From: Sequoia sempervirens | Lineage: Eukaryota > Streptophyta > Pinopsida > Cupressales > Cupressaceae | Reading direction: 5' to 3' | NCBI GenBank assembly: GCA_007258455.2 | Contig: VDFB02275659.1 | Location: 216,791 to 280,790 of the forward strand | DNA length: 64,000 nucleotides | Shown here: piece by piece, positions 31,506-43,395 of the stretch | Position numbering within the stretch: position 1 is the stretch's first letter | Layout of the letters: each line of letters opens with the position of its first letter | Notes under the pieces: model-generated | The model's input: the letters and a program-made list of their open reading frames with translations, nothing else | The model's database searches: none | What the model was told of the DNA's origin: nothing | Made by a program: the position numbers and the translations under genes

Positions 31506-32993
31506 TGATAGGGAGGGTTGGATGGAAACACTCACTGTTCCATGCTTTGGATCTTGTTTAGGAAGACCCCTTGGTGTCAAACTCCACCACCTTAACCTAT
31601 AAGACCTACTGCTTGTGTAGACTCCCCTAGTTCACCTTGCCAACCCAACCATCAAGTCATATCCTACCAACCAAGCCAACCTTGGGGCAATGCTTCAACA
31701 CTTCCTTAGCCCTTAATCTACCCTAAAGGCTAACCTATCCTCAACACAAAATTTTATCTTGCAGGGGTGTAGAAATGTCTTCAGTGACTTCAAACCAACC
31801 TCCTATGGTTCTTGAAGGTTCCCCAAAACTCTATCTTTCCATCGCTTTCACCGAACCCTCAACTAGGGTTAAAAGGGCTACTAGCCCTTGAGCCCCAATT
31901 AGGCCTCTAACTCCGAGAAAACAGGTCAGACTTTGAAAGTTTCCCAAAGAACATAGGATCTTTCCTAGGGTTTCCTGGTCCATATGCCCACCTCTCAAAT
32001 ATTTTTGGGATCTTGGACCTTCACTATCCGTACATAGGCGTAACCCACATTTTAGCAATTTTAGGGCTTTTTAAGCCATTTCCTGACTGCACATCAACCT
32101 GTCAGCTTGTTTCAACCTCCAAAAGGTATGATGAAGCCTCCTCCTTCATGTCAAGTCTTTGCAAGGATTTTATCTACCTCTCCACACCGTGCCTTGACAG
32201 GGGAAGGTCACCCCTGCAAACCAAGTGCTTAGCACTAGCTGTCTTTCCTAGCCGGGCACTGTCAAGCTCGCCTAGGAAAAGACTTTCTCCATAATCCCTT
32301 GACTCCTACAGACTCCTAACCCTAACCTATTTATAGACATGGAGCCTAGGAACATTTCCCAAGAGGTTGTACCTTATGTATAGTGGGAATGTGTCCTAAA
32401 CCTCCATTTCCTATTGACAAACTTAACAAAACAACAAATGCAAAGAAACAACTATCTACCAAAATGCTTGAAACAGAACTAGAAAGATAAATGGCTACCA
32501 CATAGGGCTTAATCTATCAGTACCCTGCATCCTACACAAGAAACAATAACATATTCAAACCATTAAAGCTCTATTTTGGAACAAAATCATAAATTCACTC
32601 TAAAACCATTGTTTTTCTTCTACTTCACAAAGCTTCACTACAATACCAATGCAACCAACCAACTCTCAGGTCGAGGCATACCTTAAATAGGTTACAAAAA
32701 TAGTTAAGCTCCTTTGGTCGGTCATGTAAGTGATAAAGATGGCAAAGTTGTAAAACGCATTGTGTTTTTCAACTTTTGCCAAAAATTAGAAAACTAAGTA
32801 AAAATGAGTTTGTAACTCATTCTCCCTCTCCACTCCTTAACCTACTGATCACTACAGAATAAGACATATTCATAAACCTCTAATTCAATCTAGATGGCCA
32901 ACATGACCCTCAGGTACAATGCAAAACAAAACTTCATACTAGACTTCCTAGCTGTTGATTAGTGTTTCCTCTTTCCTAGGTGCTCCTACACCA
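31506..32993 (-). repeat. Element 4, 3' LTR
   Basis: 1,488 bp. Keeps TATAAATA (minus strand, 32328-32335). Adjacent polypurine tract GCAGAGAGGGGGAGAA (minus strand) at 32994-33009. Confidence 0.93.
32328..32335 (-). promoter_or_regulatory. TATA box in element 4 3' LTR
   Basis: TATAAATA on the minus strand. The corresponding site in the 5' LTR reads TGTAAATA, so the copy that would start the element's RNA has lost its TATA box. Confidence 0.5.
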
Positions 32994-33016
32994 TTCTCCC
33001 CCTCTCTGCACAAACA

Positions 33017-34561
33017 CTAAGGAATGTGAGGAGAGATCAGTGATTCATCAATGCCCTACTTCTTGAACTCAGCTTCATCTACCCAAGTAGCCTCAGATTC
33101 ATGTTTGTTCTTCTATTTGATAAGATGCTCCATATACACCTTATGCCTTGTAGATTTCTTCACTCTTGACTCCAAGATTCTCTCTGCTTGTAGCTTGTCT
33201 GGAGTAGGTAAGGCTATGTTGCTCACATCCTTGAAGATCTCCCTACTGTTATAATCTAAATCATTGACTGATCCCTTATATCTGATCAAATCAGCTACAT
33301 TGAACACTAGTGAAATTCTTAAATCTGCAGGTAACTCCACCTTGTATGCATTTTTCCCATACTTGGCTAACACTTTGCATGGTCCCACTCTTTTCATCTG
33401 CAATTTGGTTGATGTACCCTTTTGTAACCTAGATTTGTTGAGGTGTACCATAATATAGTCTCCTACTGCAAATTGCATATCCTTTCTAGACAAATCCACC
33501 TTCTCTTTCAACTTTTGAGTAGCCTCGGTGACTGTCTTCTTCACCTGCTCCTGAATCTCTTTCATGGTCTGAGTGAAGTCATCAGCATGTCCACTCCTAT
33601 GCTCCATAGCTCCTAGTTCTCTAAGCTCACACACACCTCTTGGGTGCATCCCATACACTATTTCAAAAGGACTCTTCCTTGTGGTCCGGTTCACACTGTC
33701 ATTGTATGCATACTCAGCCTATGATATGACCAAGTCACATGTCTATCCATACTCCTTGGTTAGGAATCTTAGAAGGTTACCTAACATCCTATTAACCACC
33801 TCTATTTTCCCATCGGTCTGAGGATGGTAAGCTGATCCAAAAGATAAATTGGTACCTAATCTTCTCCATAGAGTTTTCCAAAAGTGACTCATAAACTTCA
33901 CATCCCTGTCTAATACAATGCTCAAAGGCAACCCATGGATCCTAACAATTTCCTTGAAGAAAAGGTGAGCAATGTAACTAGCATAATGTGTGGTCTTGCA
34001 AGGGATAAAGTGACTCATTTTGCTAAATCTATCTTCTACCACATAGACACTATCAAACCCTATCTTAGTCTTAGGGAGTCCTACAACAAAATCCATGCTA
34101 ACACACTCCCATGGTCTATTGGAAATGGGTAGAGGTTGATAGAAACCTGCATTACTAGCTTCCCCTTTAGCTTTCATGCAAACTACACACTGCTCCACAT
34201 ACCTTCTAATATCCCTTGGCAACTTGGGCCAATAGTAAAACCTTTGCACTAGTTCCATTGTCTTGTTGATGCCAAAATGACCACTAAGACTAGCATTGTG
34301 CTTCTCTTGGATAAGATTCTCTCTCATAGAACCTTTTGGAACACATAACTGATTTCCCTTGAATAACAATCCACTTTGCAATGTATACTCTGAGTATTGG
34401 CTATGAAAATGATTCTTAAAGTCAGTACATACCTTGTAAGACTCTAAGAAGTCTTCATCTTCCCCATATAGATCCTTGAAACTCTCTATTCCAATGCTCT
34501 TGATCTGTATCTCTTGCACTGTCAACAATCTTCTACTTAGTGTATCTGCCACCTTGTTCAA
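33017..34561 (-). pseudogene. Element 4 integrase with chromodomain
   Basis: Same frame as RT. It starts with the RNase H end (NKVADTLSRR). The HHCC zinc finger is SGHFG...CVVC. The core has Asp in SMDFVVGLPK, Asp in VLDRDVKFMSHFW and Glu in GKIEVVNRMLG, all three present. The C-terminal fold MKRVGPCKVLAKYGKNAYKV is followed by a chromodomain, ILESRVKKSTRHKVYMEHLI with ATWVDEAEFKK, and the frame ends at 33017. Stops at about 33740, 33720 and near 33110-33055 are TAG at Gln or Trp positions. Role: integration, probably guided to heterochromatin. Confidence 0.88.
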
Positions 34562-35932
34562 CTATCCCTTCTTGTGCTTGATGGTGAAGGTAAAAGCTTG
34601 GATGTATTCCATCCATTTCAAATGTCTATTACTCAGCTTCTCTTGAGTGTTGATATAGCTAAGTGCCTGATTGTCAGTAAAGAATACAAACTCTTTGGGT
34701 AGAAGGTAATGCCTCCACTTCCTAAGTGACTGAACTAGAGCATACAGTTCTAGGTCATAGGTAGAGTACTTTGCTTTAGCTTCATTGAGCTTTTCACTAA
34801 AGAATGCTATAGGCCTGCCTTCTTGACTGAGTACTCCTCCTACTGCAACTCCACTAGCATCACATTCCACAGTAAACAACTTGTCAAAGCTAGGTAATAA
34901 AAGTATAGGTTGAGTTGCCACTTCTTGTTTCAGTTTCTCAAAACCTTTCTCAGCTTCTTGAGTCCACTTAAACTTAGTTTTCAAACCACCTTTGATTGTG
35001 TCTAGGACTGGTGCACATATGCCACTAAATTTTCTTATAAACTTCCTATAAAATTGAACCAATCCATGAAAACTTCTTACCTTTGTCCCTATGGTTGGTG
35101 TAGGCCAGTTTAGGATAGCTTCCACCTTGCTTGGATCCATCTTCAATGATCCTTGGGATACTACAAACCCCAAATACACAAGCTCCTATTTGAAGAGCTC
35201 ACATTTCTCTAGGTTGATGGCTAACTTCTCTTGCAATCTTCTAAGAACCAACTCCACATGTTTTAGATGTTCTTCTGCTGTCTTGCTAAAGATGAGTCTA
35301 TCATTAAGATATACCACTACAAATATCCCTGTAAAGTCTTTGAGCACTTCATTCATGAGTCTCATGAATGTACTAGGGGCATTAGAGAGGCCAAATTGCA
35401 TAACTCTCCACTCATACAACCCATCATTTGTCTTAAAGGCTGTTTTCCATTCATCTCCATCCTTGATTCTAATTTGATGGTATCCACTCTTGAGATCCAA
35501 CTTGGTGAAGTACTGAGCTCCTCCAAGACAATCCATTAAATCTTCAATCCTAGGGATAGGGAACCTATATCTGATTGTAATTTTGTTTATAGCTCTAGAA
35601 TCAGTGCAAAGTCTCCACTTAATACCTTTCTTTGTTGCTAAGACCACTGGTACTACACATGGGCTGATGCTCTTCCTAATCAAGCCTTGATCCAATAACT
35701 CCTGCACTTGTTTAGCTACCTCTAGGTTTTGATCTGGTGTAAGCTTATAAGCTGCTTTGTTTGGTAAAGAAGCTCTTGGTATGAAGTCAATTTGATTACT
35801 AATGGCTCTTTGTGGAGGTAAGGTTGCTAGTGTTCCATCACTCACTATGTCCTTATACTTCTCAAGCAACTTCTGGACTGCTCCGGGTATGACTGTTTTC
35901 TCAGTCTTGTCCTCTTCCTTTGGTTGCACCAT
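34562..35932 (-). pseudogene. Element 4 reverse transcriptase and RNase H, catalytic Asp lost
   Basis: One frame with one TAG (35183-35185), replacing a probable Gln in KQELVYLGF. RT motifs: RLCTDSRAINKITIRYRFPI, FTKLDLKSGYHQIRI, MQFGLSNAPSTFM. The catalytic box reads YLND instead of YLDD (Asn at 35303-35305), which removes a metal-binding aspartate. RNase H: FTVECDASGVAVGGVLSQEG and VFFTDNQALSYI. It ends with a TAG after HKKG. Structure is otherwise standard. Confidence 0.92.
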
Positions 35933-35996
35933 GACAACATATCCTTCACCTCCTTGATGTAGATTGTTAATAAACTCTTTGCCACTTTTCCACTTC

Positions 35997-37070
35997 TTAA
36001 TAAGACACTAGGGGTTTTTGACTGTCCTTCTTCTTCATCTGATAGTGACTGCAACTTGAATGTCTTTCCATCCTTCTTGAATGAGATAGTTTGGATTTTC
36101 CATCATAGATGGAACCTTTGTCATACTGCCATGGTATTCCCAATAGAAGATGGCATGCATCCATGGGTAATACATCACAAATTAACTTGTCTTTATACCC
36201 TCCAATGGAGAACTCCACCGTTGTCTGCTCATTAACAAGAACACTCTGTCCTTTGTTCAACCATGTCACCTTGTAGGGATTGGTGTGGGGTACCTTTTCC
36301 AACTTCAATTTCATCACTGCCTCCTCTGAGATTATGTTGTCAGTAGACCCTGAGTCCACTATCACCTTGCATACTTTCCCAAGTATTTTGCATCTCACTC
36401 TAAATAAGGCTCTTCTTTGCCTTGGCTCTTCCTTGACTGGTTGTCTGATCAAAACTCTACTAAACATCAAATTCTCCCCCACTTCTGATTCAATGTGACT
36501 AACCTCTAGTGATTTGACACTCATGTTCTCCTCTTGTGCATATGCCACTCTCTTCTGAGTATTTGATGAAGATGCTTTCTCCGGGCACCTATAAGCTGGA
36601 TGACCCACTTGACCACAATTATAACATTTCATATTGGAAAAGTATGAACTACTTCTTCCTGCTCCTCTTCCTCTATTTGAACCTCCTTGAGGTCCTCTAC
36701 CTCTGTTATATCCTCCTCTATAAGGTGTCTCACTTCCATGCTGAGTGAGTTTAGACTCTCCTTGGTTTCTTTGTTCAGTCCCTCTACCTTGGTATCCACC
36801 TCTATGTCCTCTTTGATCTCTGCCTTTTCCTCTACCCTTAGAAGCCTGTTCTTGTTTCCTTTTACTCCTCTCTTCAATCTTTATAGCCAATTGATAGCAT
36901 TGGTGCACTGTATTGGGACTTAGAAGAGTCATCTCCTCTTGAATGTTCCACTTCAAGCTGTTAAGATACCTAGCCACCTTGAGACTTTCATCCTCCGTCA
37001 CATTATGCCTCATACAAAGTTTTTGAAACTCTTCAGTATAAGTGTTCACATCTTGGTCTCTTTGCCTCAA
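35997..37070 (-). CDS. Element 4 Gag C-terminal half with protease
   Basis: 357 codons open. DVNTYTEEFQKLCMRHNVTE ends the gag domain, then a long Arg/Gly-rich RNA-binding segment, zinc knuckle CYNCGQVGHPAYRC, and protease with DSGSTDN and LLLGIPWQYDKG. The Asp-Ser-Gly site is intact. The pol part uses another frame, so a shift separates the protease end from RT. The start is an internal Met; the natural start is near 37620. Confidence 0.88.
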   Translation of the reverse strand: MRQRDQDVNTYTEEFQKLCMRHNVTEDESLKVARYLNSLKWNIQEEMTLLSPNTVHQCYQLAIKIEERSKRKQEQASKGRGKGRDQRGHRGGYQGRGTEQRNQGESKLTQHGSETPYRGGYNRGRGPQGGSNRGRGAGRSSSYFSNMKCYNCGQVGHPAYRCPEKASSSNTQKRVAYAQEENMSVKSLEVSHIESEVGENLMFSRVLIRQPVKEEPRQRRALFRVRCKILGKVCKVIVDSGSTDNIISEEAVMKLKLEKVPHTNPYKVTWLNKGQSVLVNEQTTVEFSIGGYKDKLICDVLPMDACHLLLGIPWQYDKGSIYDGKSKLSHSRRMERHSSCSHYQMKKKDSQKPLVSY

Positions 37071-37620
37071 GCTCTATCTTTTCTTGTGCAACTAAATCTC
37101 ATAATCATCTGGCATGTATGCTTCTCTCACTTTTGCAACCATACCTTTCCAAGTAGAGATAGCCTTCTTGCCTTCCTTTTCCCTCTCTGTCTGAATGAAT
37201 TTCCACCATGTCAAGGCGGAACCTCTTAATATTGAATTTTCCACCTTCACCTTTTGTGCTTCAGTGATTCCATCACTCAAAATGGTTTTCCATTCCCTCT
37301 ATCCAATCCACAACTAAATCAGCTTCCATTTTTCCACTAAACAGTGGTATGCCTTCAAGTGCTTTTCCACTCAAAGCCTTCAATGCCTTCAAGAAAGGCT
37401 CTTCTTTCAAAATAGGGTCAGGTTCAGGGATCTTATCTTCCTTTGCATCCTCTTCTTTCTTTGGTACCCTTCCTTCAAACTATGCTTCATTCAATGCTTG
37501 CTCAAGTTATTCTATTCTTTCCCTCGATAGCCTATTGTCTTCCTCCTGTCCTTCGACCATCTTGGCCAACTTTGCATTTTTCACCATGATGGTAAAATCA
37601 CTAGACTCAACCTCTGACAT
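37071..37620 (-). pseudogene. Element 4 Gag N-terminal half
   Basis: ATG at 37620 gives MSEVESSDFTIMVKNAKLAK with a predicted coiled coil (KMVEGQEEDNRL), two stops, then IPLFSGKMEADLVVDWIEGM, the start of a gag domain. After a one-base shift 37280-37092 continues GSALTWWKFIQTE and AYMPDDYEI. Stops and one frameshift break it. Confidence 0.8.
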
Positions 37621-37646
37621 ATATTATTCTATCCCAAATATTTTGC

Positions 37647-37660
37647 TTGCTCTGATACCA
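37647..37660 (-). other. Element 4 primer-binding site
   Basis: TGGTATCAGAGCAA on the minus strand, three bases from the LTR; initiator-Met tRNA type. Confidence 0.85.
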
Positions 37661-37663
37661 ATC

Positions 37664-39149
37664 TGAGGGAGGGTTGGATGGAAACACTCACTGTTCCATG
37701 CTTTGGATCTTGTTTAGGAAGACCCCTTGGTGTCACACTCCACCACCTTAACCTATAGAACCTACTGCTTGTATAGACTCCCCTGGTTCACCTTGCCAAC
37801 CCAACCATCAAGTCATATCCTACCAACCAAGCCAACCTTGGGGCAATGCTTCAACACTTCCTTAGCCCTTAATCTACCCTAAAGGCTAACCTATCCTCAA
37901 CACACAATTTTATCTTGCAGGGGTGTAGAAATGTCTTCAGTGACTTCAAACCAACCTCCTAGGGTTCTTGAAGGTTCCCCAAAACTCTATCTTTCCATCG
38001 CTTTCACCAAACCCTCAACTAGGGTTAAAAAGGCTACTAGCCCTTGAGCCCCAATTAGGCCTCTAACTCCGAGAAAACAGGTCAGACCTTGAAAGTTTCC
38101 CAAAGAACATAGGATCTTTCCTAGGGTTTCTTGGTCCATATGCCCACCTCTCAAATATTTTTGGGATCTCGGACCTTCACTATCCGTACATAGGCGTAAC
38201 CCACATTTTAGCAATTTTAGGGCATTTTAAGCCATTTCCTGACTACACAACAACCTATCAGCTTGTTTCAACCTCCAAAAGGTATGATGAAACCTCCTCC
38301 TTCATGTCAAGTCTTTGCAAGGCTTTTATCTGCCTCTCCACATCATGCCTTGACAGTGGAAGGTCACCCCTGCAAACCAAGTGCTTAGCACTAGCTGTCT
38401 TTCCTAGCCGGGCACTGTCAAGCTCGCCTAGGAAAAGAATTTCTCCATAATCCCTTGACTCCTATAGACTCCTAACCCTAACCTATTTACATACATGGAG
38501 CCTAGGCACATTTCCCAAGAGGTTGTACCTTATGTACAGTGGGAATGTGTCCTAAACCTCCATTTCCTATTGACAAACTTAACAAAACAACAAATGCAAA
38601 GAAACAACTATCTACCAAAATGCTTGAAACAGAACTAGAAAGCTAAATGGATACCACACAGGGCTTAATCTATCAGTACCCTGCATCCCATGCAAGAAAC
38701 AATAACATATTCAAACCATTAAAGCTCTATTTTGGAACAAAATAAAAAATTCACTCTAAAACCACTGTTTTTCTTCTACTTCACAAAGCTTCACTACAAT
38801 ACCAATGCAACCAACCAACTCTCAGGTCGAGGCATACCTTAAATAGGTTACAAAAATAGTTAAGCTCCTTTGGTCTGTCATGTAAGTGATAAAGATGGCA
38901 AAGTTGTAAAATGCACTGTGTTTTTCAACTTTTGCCAAAAATTAGAAAACTAAGTAAAAATGAGTTTGTAACTCATTCTCCCTCTCCACTCCTTAACCTA
39001 CTAATCACTACAGAATAAGACATATTCATAAACCTCTAATTCAATCTAGATGGTCAACATGACCCTCAAGAAAATTGCAAAACAAAACTTCATACTAGAC
39101 TTCCTAGCTGTTGATTAGTGTTTCCTCTTTCCTGGGTGCTCCTGCACCA
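37664..39149 (-). repeat. Element 4, 5' LTR
   Basis: 1,486 bp, matching 31506-32993 throughout. The TATA position reads TGTAAATA. Confidence 0.93.
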
Positions 39150-39154
39150 CTCAT

Positions 39155-39760
39155 AATTGGGCTTCACACACAAGTTGATTGACATATTTGACAAGGACCC
39201 AAAACTACGTTTCAAGGAGTTGGCACAACTTAAGCAGGTTGGGACAATGGATGCCTACATTTCAGAGTTTTAGAGACTCTTGATTATGGTGACAAATGCG
39301 TAGGAACATAAGTTGGTCATTCTAGTTATTGAGGGATTATTCGAGCCATTGCGTGGTTGGATTAAGGCCTTCAAACCAGAGTCAGTATAGGATGCCATCA
39401 TTAGGGAACATGACATGGAGAGTTCTATCTTGAAGAATTCCCATCTAAACCCTTCATTCCTTAGAAGAACAAATATAAAAAACCTTTCCAAAAGGAGTGG
39501 CCCAGGAAGGACAGGTTGGATGATGAGGCTCGTAGAGAGTCAAGGAGGAAGAAGTTACATTTCAACTATAAGGAGCCATGGGAGCTTGGAAACAAATACA
39601 TGGGTAAGGGTAAGGTGCATTACATTGAGGTTCTTTCCGACAGTGAACATAGCAGTTCAAATGATGATAAACTACATGAGGAGGTTGAGAGTGGAGCCAT
39701 TGCCACTTTATTAGATACTCCTAGACTTAATTCTTTCAGAGTTAGGGGAGTATTATAGGG
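39155..39760 (+). pseudogene. Element B Gag, second part
   Basis: Continues gag after element 4. One frame gives fragments of the FxxLxQxGTMDAYISEFxRL block with several stops. Later RRKKLHFNYKEPWELGNKYM and an acidic EVLSDSEHSSSNDDKLHEE link toward the protease. No intact zinc knuckle is found. Confidence 0.7.
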
Positions 39761-40300
39761 GCAGTGAGTCATAGTTTTGATTGATAGTGGGGCAACCCAC
39801 AATTTCATAGAGTTAGAATTGGTGGCTAAGAGAGGTAGACTTGCAACGGACTACGAGGGATTCAATGTGATGGTAGCAGATGGGTTTAGTATGACATGCA
39901 CACAGAAGGTTCCTTGGTTGGATGTGACATTAGGAAACTATACGGTGATGGATTCTTTTCTATGTAGTTGACCTGGGTGATACTAATGCCATCTTGGGGA
40001 TTTAGTGGCTTCATTCATTGGGGAAGTACTCTCAAAACTTCCAAACAATGGAGTTCAAATTCAGGGTAGTAGATTGTAAGAAAGTGGTTCTAAGGGGTAT
40101 GATTAATGGTTCTCCAAAAGTAGTCTCAACTAAGTGAATGGAGAGTATATTCATGCACAGGGATGTAGCTTGGACAACAGAGTGTTTGATTATGTCCAAG
40201 GAATCTCTAGATAGTAGCCAACTATATCATGTGGACATTCAGTGACTATTGGGATAACATGACAAGGTTTTTGGAGAGATTCCTCTAGGGAGACCTCTTG
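39761..40300 (+). pseudogene. Element B protease
   Basis: VIVLIDSGATHNFIELELVA is a chromovirus retropepsin site with Asp-Ser-Gly kept. NYTVMDSFLCS and later GIxWLHSLGKYSQNFQ (with TAG at x, normally Gln) complete the fold. A frameshift and stops follow. Not functional. Confidence 0.8.
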
Positions 40301-41640
40301 ATAGAGGTTTCGAGCATACTATTGAGTTAGAAGAGGGAGCTAAAATGGTGATCACCACTCCTTATAGGCATCCAAATAAATTCAAGGATGAGATAGAGAA
40401 GGCCTCTAAGGAGTTGTTAGATATGGGCCACATTAGACCTAGCTCTAGTCCATTCGCTTCTTTAGTGGTCTTGGTGAAGAAGGATGGAATAAATACGTGT
40501 GTATAGACTACTGGGTTTTGAATAAGAAGAAAATTAAAAACAAATATCCTATCCCCAGGATTGATGAGTTGTTAGATGAATTACATGGGGTGATGTACTT
40601 TTCAAAGATTGATCTTTGATTGGGGTATCACCAGATTAGAGTCCGAGAGAAGGATATACATAAGACAATGTCCAGGTGCTATTATGGGCACTATGTGTTC
40701 CTGGTCATGCCATTTGGGCTGACCAAAGCACCTGCTACCTTCTAGTTGTGCATGAACCACATCTTCAACAAGAAATTGTGTAAGTTCATGCTAGTGTTCT
40801 TTGATGGTCTCCTTATTTACATCAAAACATGGGATGATCACTTGAGGCAATTAGACGAGGTGTTGGGTATTATGGGAGAGAAGTCTCTATATGCTAAGGC
40901 ATCTAAGTGCAAATTTGGCATGACATAGATCTTTTATTTAGGGCATGTGATCAGTGCAAATGGTTAGTAGGTGCATCGGGAGAAGATTCAGGCAATATTG
41001 GATTGGTCATTGCCCAAGTCCCTTACAAAGTTGTGTGGTTTCTTTGGGTTGTGCAGTTACTATAGGCACTTTGTTAATGGTTTTTCACAATTGGGTGCAC
41101 CCTTGACAGATCTCACAAAGAAGGGATCCTTTAGATGGACAAAAGAGGCTCAGATTGCATTTGACAAGCTCAAGGAGGTTATGAGCAGTTGTCCAGTTTT
41201 GGTACTTCCTAATTTTACTCAGCCTTTTGTGTTCAAGTGTGATGCTTCAGGTGAAGGTATAGGAGTTGTATTAATGCAGAACATACATTCATTAGCATTT
41301 GATTCAAAAGCTTAGGTAACCAAAGAGGTTATATTCCATCTATGACAAGGACCATTATGCATGCTTTGGCCAAGTTAAGATAGTATTTGGTAGGTGGGAG
41401 ATTTGTGGTGAGGACTGACCACAACAACTTGAGGTATTTCTTGGAACAAAAGGATCTAAATGAGAGACAAAAAAAGTGGGTCAACAAGATACTGGCCTAC
41501 AATTTCGACATTGAGTATGTTAAGGGCAGGAAAAATATAGTTGCTACTGCACTTTCTAGGAAACCAGCTGCGTGCTCCCTTATAGACATTTCAGCTGATT
41601 GGAAGTCCCACTTTTTGGTGGAGAACTCTAAGAACAAGAT
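40301..41640 (+). pseudogene. Element B reverse transcriptase and RNase H
   Basis: ITTPYRHPNKFKDEIEKASK and [19 protein letters not shown] open the RT. After frameshifts, 40746-40928 has the palm end with FFDG in place of YVDD (40797-40808), so the active site is gone. LGHVISANG and KIQAILDWSLPKSLTKLCGF follow, then FVFKCDASGEGIGVVLMQN and FVVRTDHNNLRYFLEQKD (RNase H). Stops are mostly TAG. Confidence 0.85.
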
Positions 41641-42463
41641 TTCCTATGATTTGATGGATGGTCAGATTTAGGATGATAGGTAGAGGGTCATAGATGACAT
41701 TATCTACTACAAGGATAGGATATACTTAGTGCCTAAATCTAAACTCAAGGAGAAAATTATGAGGGCTACCCATGATACACCATTGGTAGGGCATCCCAGG
41801 TAGTTCAAAACCTACAAGCAAATTAGTGAGCAGTTCTCTTAGAAGGGCCTCAGGACGATGTGTTGCATTATGTGAGGGATTGCGTGGAGCAGAACAAGTC
41901 AGAGCACACTCATCCAACAAGGTTACTTTAATCATTGCCCATTCTTGAACAAAAGTGGGAGAGTGTGTCTATGGACTTCATCATAGGTCTACCTAAGGTT
42001 CATGGAAAGGATTGTATATATGTTGTGGTAGATTGGTTGACTAAGTTCACTTACTTCTTCACAATCTCTTCAAAGTGCAAGACACTACAGGCGGTAGAGC
42101 TATTTTTCAAGGAGGCATTTAGACTCCACGGGTTGCCTAAGTTCATTGTCTATGACAAGGACAATAGGTTACTCAGTGAATTTTGGCAGAAGTTGTTCAA
42201 AATTGTGGCCATAAAGTTGACTCTCAGTACTAGTTACCACCCTTAGACGGATGGTTAGACGAAGATAGTGTACAAATGGGTTGAGGGGTACTTACGTAAC
42301 TATGTCTCAGGTCAGTAGGAGGCATGGATTAAGTGGTTGCATCTAGGAGAGAACCATTACAATACCACTTACCATATGTCAATTGGCATGACACTATTCT
42401 GAGCATTGTATGGTTATGATGCTCCTTCATTCGTGGATTTGGCATTTGGGGATAACAAGGCTC
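41641..42463 (+). pseudogene. Element B integrase, first part
   Basis: The zinc finger region is decayed (GHPR, stop, FKTYKQI). 41935-42246 has WESVSMDFIIGLPKVHGKDC and FIVYDKDNRLLSEFWQK; the first two acidic residues are kept but the usual SDRD is YDKD. STSYHP then TAG (normally Gln) and DG lead to a lost Glu region. It ends at AFGDNKA, where unit III is inserted, and resumes at 49141. Confidence 0.82.
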
Positions 42464-43395
42464 TTGTTGGTGTACGTTCTATCATCCACCGAACACTTCA
42501 AAATAAAATTTCCAAAGACACTCTATCGTCTCTTGAACAAAGTCACCGCATATGCTAAGATTGCAAGAAGGTCATATGGAAACTCCAAGGTTTCTTTCGT
42601 CAGGTCATGACATGTGGATAAGCTCAATGGGCATTATGATTTGCTGGTAATACACAAAGGGACTTATGTTAAAGAATTATTCACAAGTTCGGGACTTAGA
42701 CGGATTTATCATTAAAGGCTTCTTTGATTAGGACTTTCAGTTCGAATCTCAAAAAAAAGGGCAAAAAGATAAGGGTTTAGAGGATCTGTTCTATGCCTAG
42801 GAATTCAAGAGACAGTAAAGATTAGGTGAAAGGAGTAACCATGCTTTGTTTTGCCTCCCTGGGACAACTACGCAAAGTGGGTGCAATCTTGAAAGGGTTT
42901 GATTATAATTTTCAAGCCTCAAATAAGACCAAAGTTAAGCATCCACAATCACAAGCTCAGGCTAACTTTACGCATCGAATCCAAATCATCCATCCAAAGA
43001 AAGTATGAGCAATATTTCATCATTTAATCTATACGATCAATCTCGCATTCACTTAACAAAATTTCAAAGGAAATTCTACTTAATTGTAATCTAATTCTAA
43101 TCTATGCTAGAAGAAGTTATGCAACCTTGCTCACTACTTGACAATAAAAGTGGTTCAAAGCAAATCATGCATAAGAGCTTTTATTATTGGAAATAGTCTT
43201 AATGCAACAATTTCATACACTATCTCCACACAAATGAAAGTGAGAGATCACAAGTTTAAATTTTGTTTTCAAAACCAAATGAAAGGCCAAGATTAAAACA
43301 ACATCAATGGCTAAGATTAATACAACCCAACCCTAATTAGGGTCGCCTGAAATAACAGCAGTAAACAACCTATAAACAAGCAGTTGGAGCTATCT
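42464..43395 (-). other. Unit III end shared with its short relative
   Basis: 42478-43345 matches 59250-59910: AAATTTCCAAAGACACYCTATC, GTGTGGATAAGCTCAATGG and CCCTAATTAGGGTC-type blocks in the same order (compared piecewise). It is downstream of the minus-strand gene. The short relative has GGAGCCTATAAATTGAGC on the minus strand here, a possible TATA box; this copy lacks it. Confidence 0.65.

Larger units (their letters stand above)
31506..39149 (-). mobile_element. Element 4: complete minus-strand chromovirus in element B gag
   Basis: LTRs 31506-32993 and 37664-39149 (about 1.49 kb each) flank a full internal region. A perfect target duplication CTCAT sits at 31501-31505 and 39150-39154. 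The minus strand begins TGGTGCAGGAGC. A primer-binding site and polypurine tract are present. LTRs differ at about 50 positions (near 3.4%). Pol is one frame with a handful of TAG stops. The RT catalytic motif is mutated, so it is dead in spite of complete structure. Confidence 0.95.

Noticed and set aside
35091..35539. Plus-strand frames of 90-128 codons
   Set aside because: Antisense of element 4 RT.
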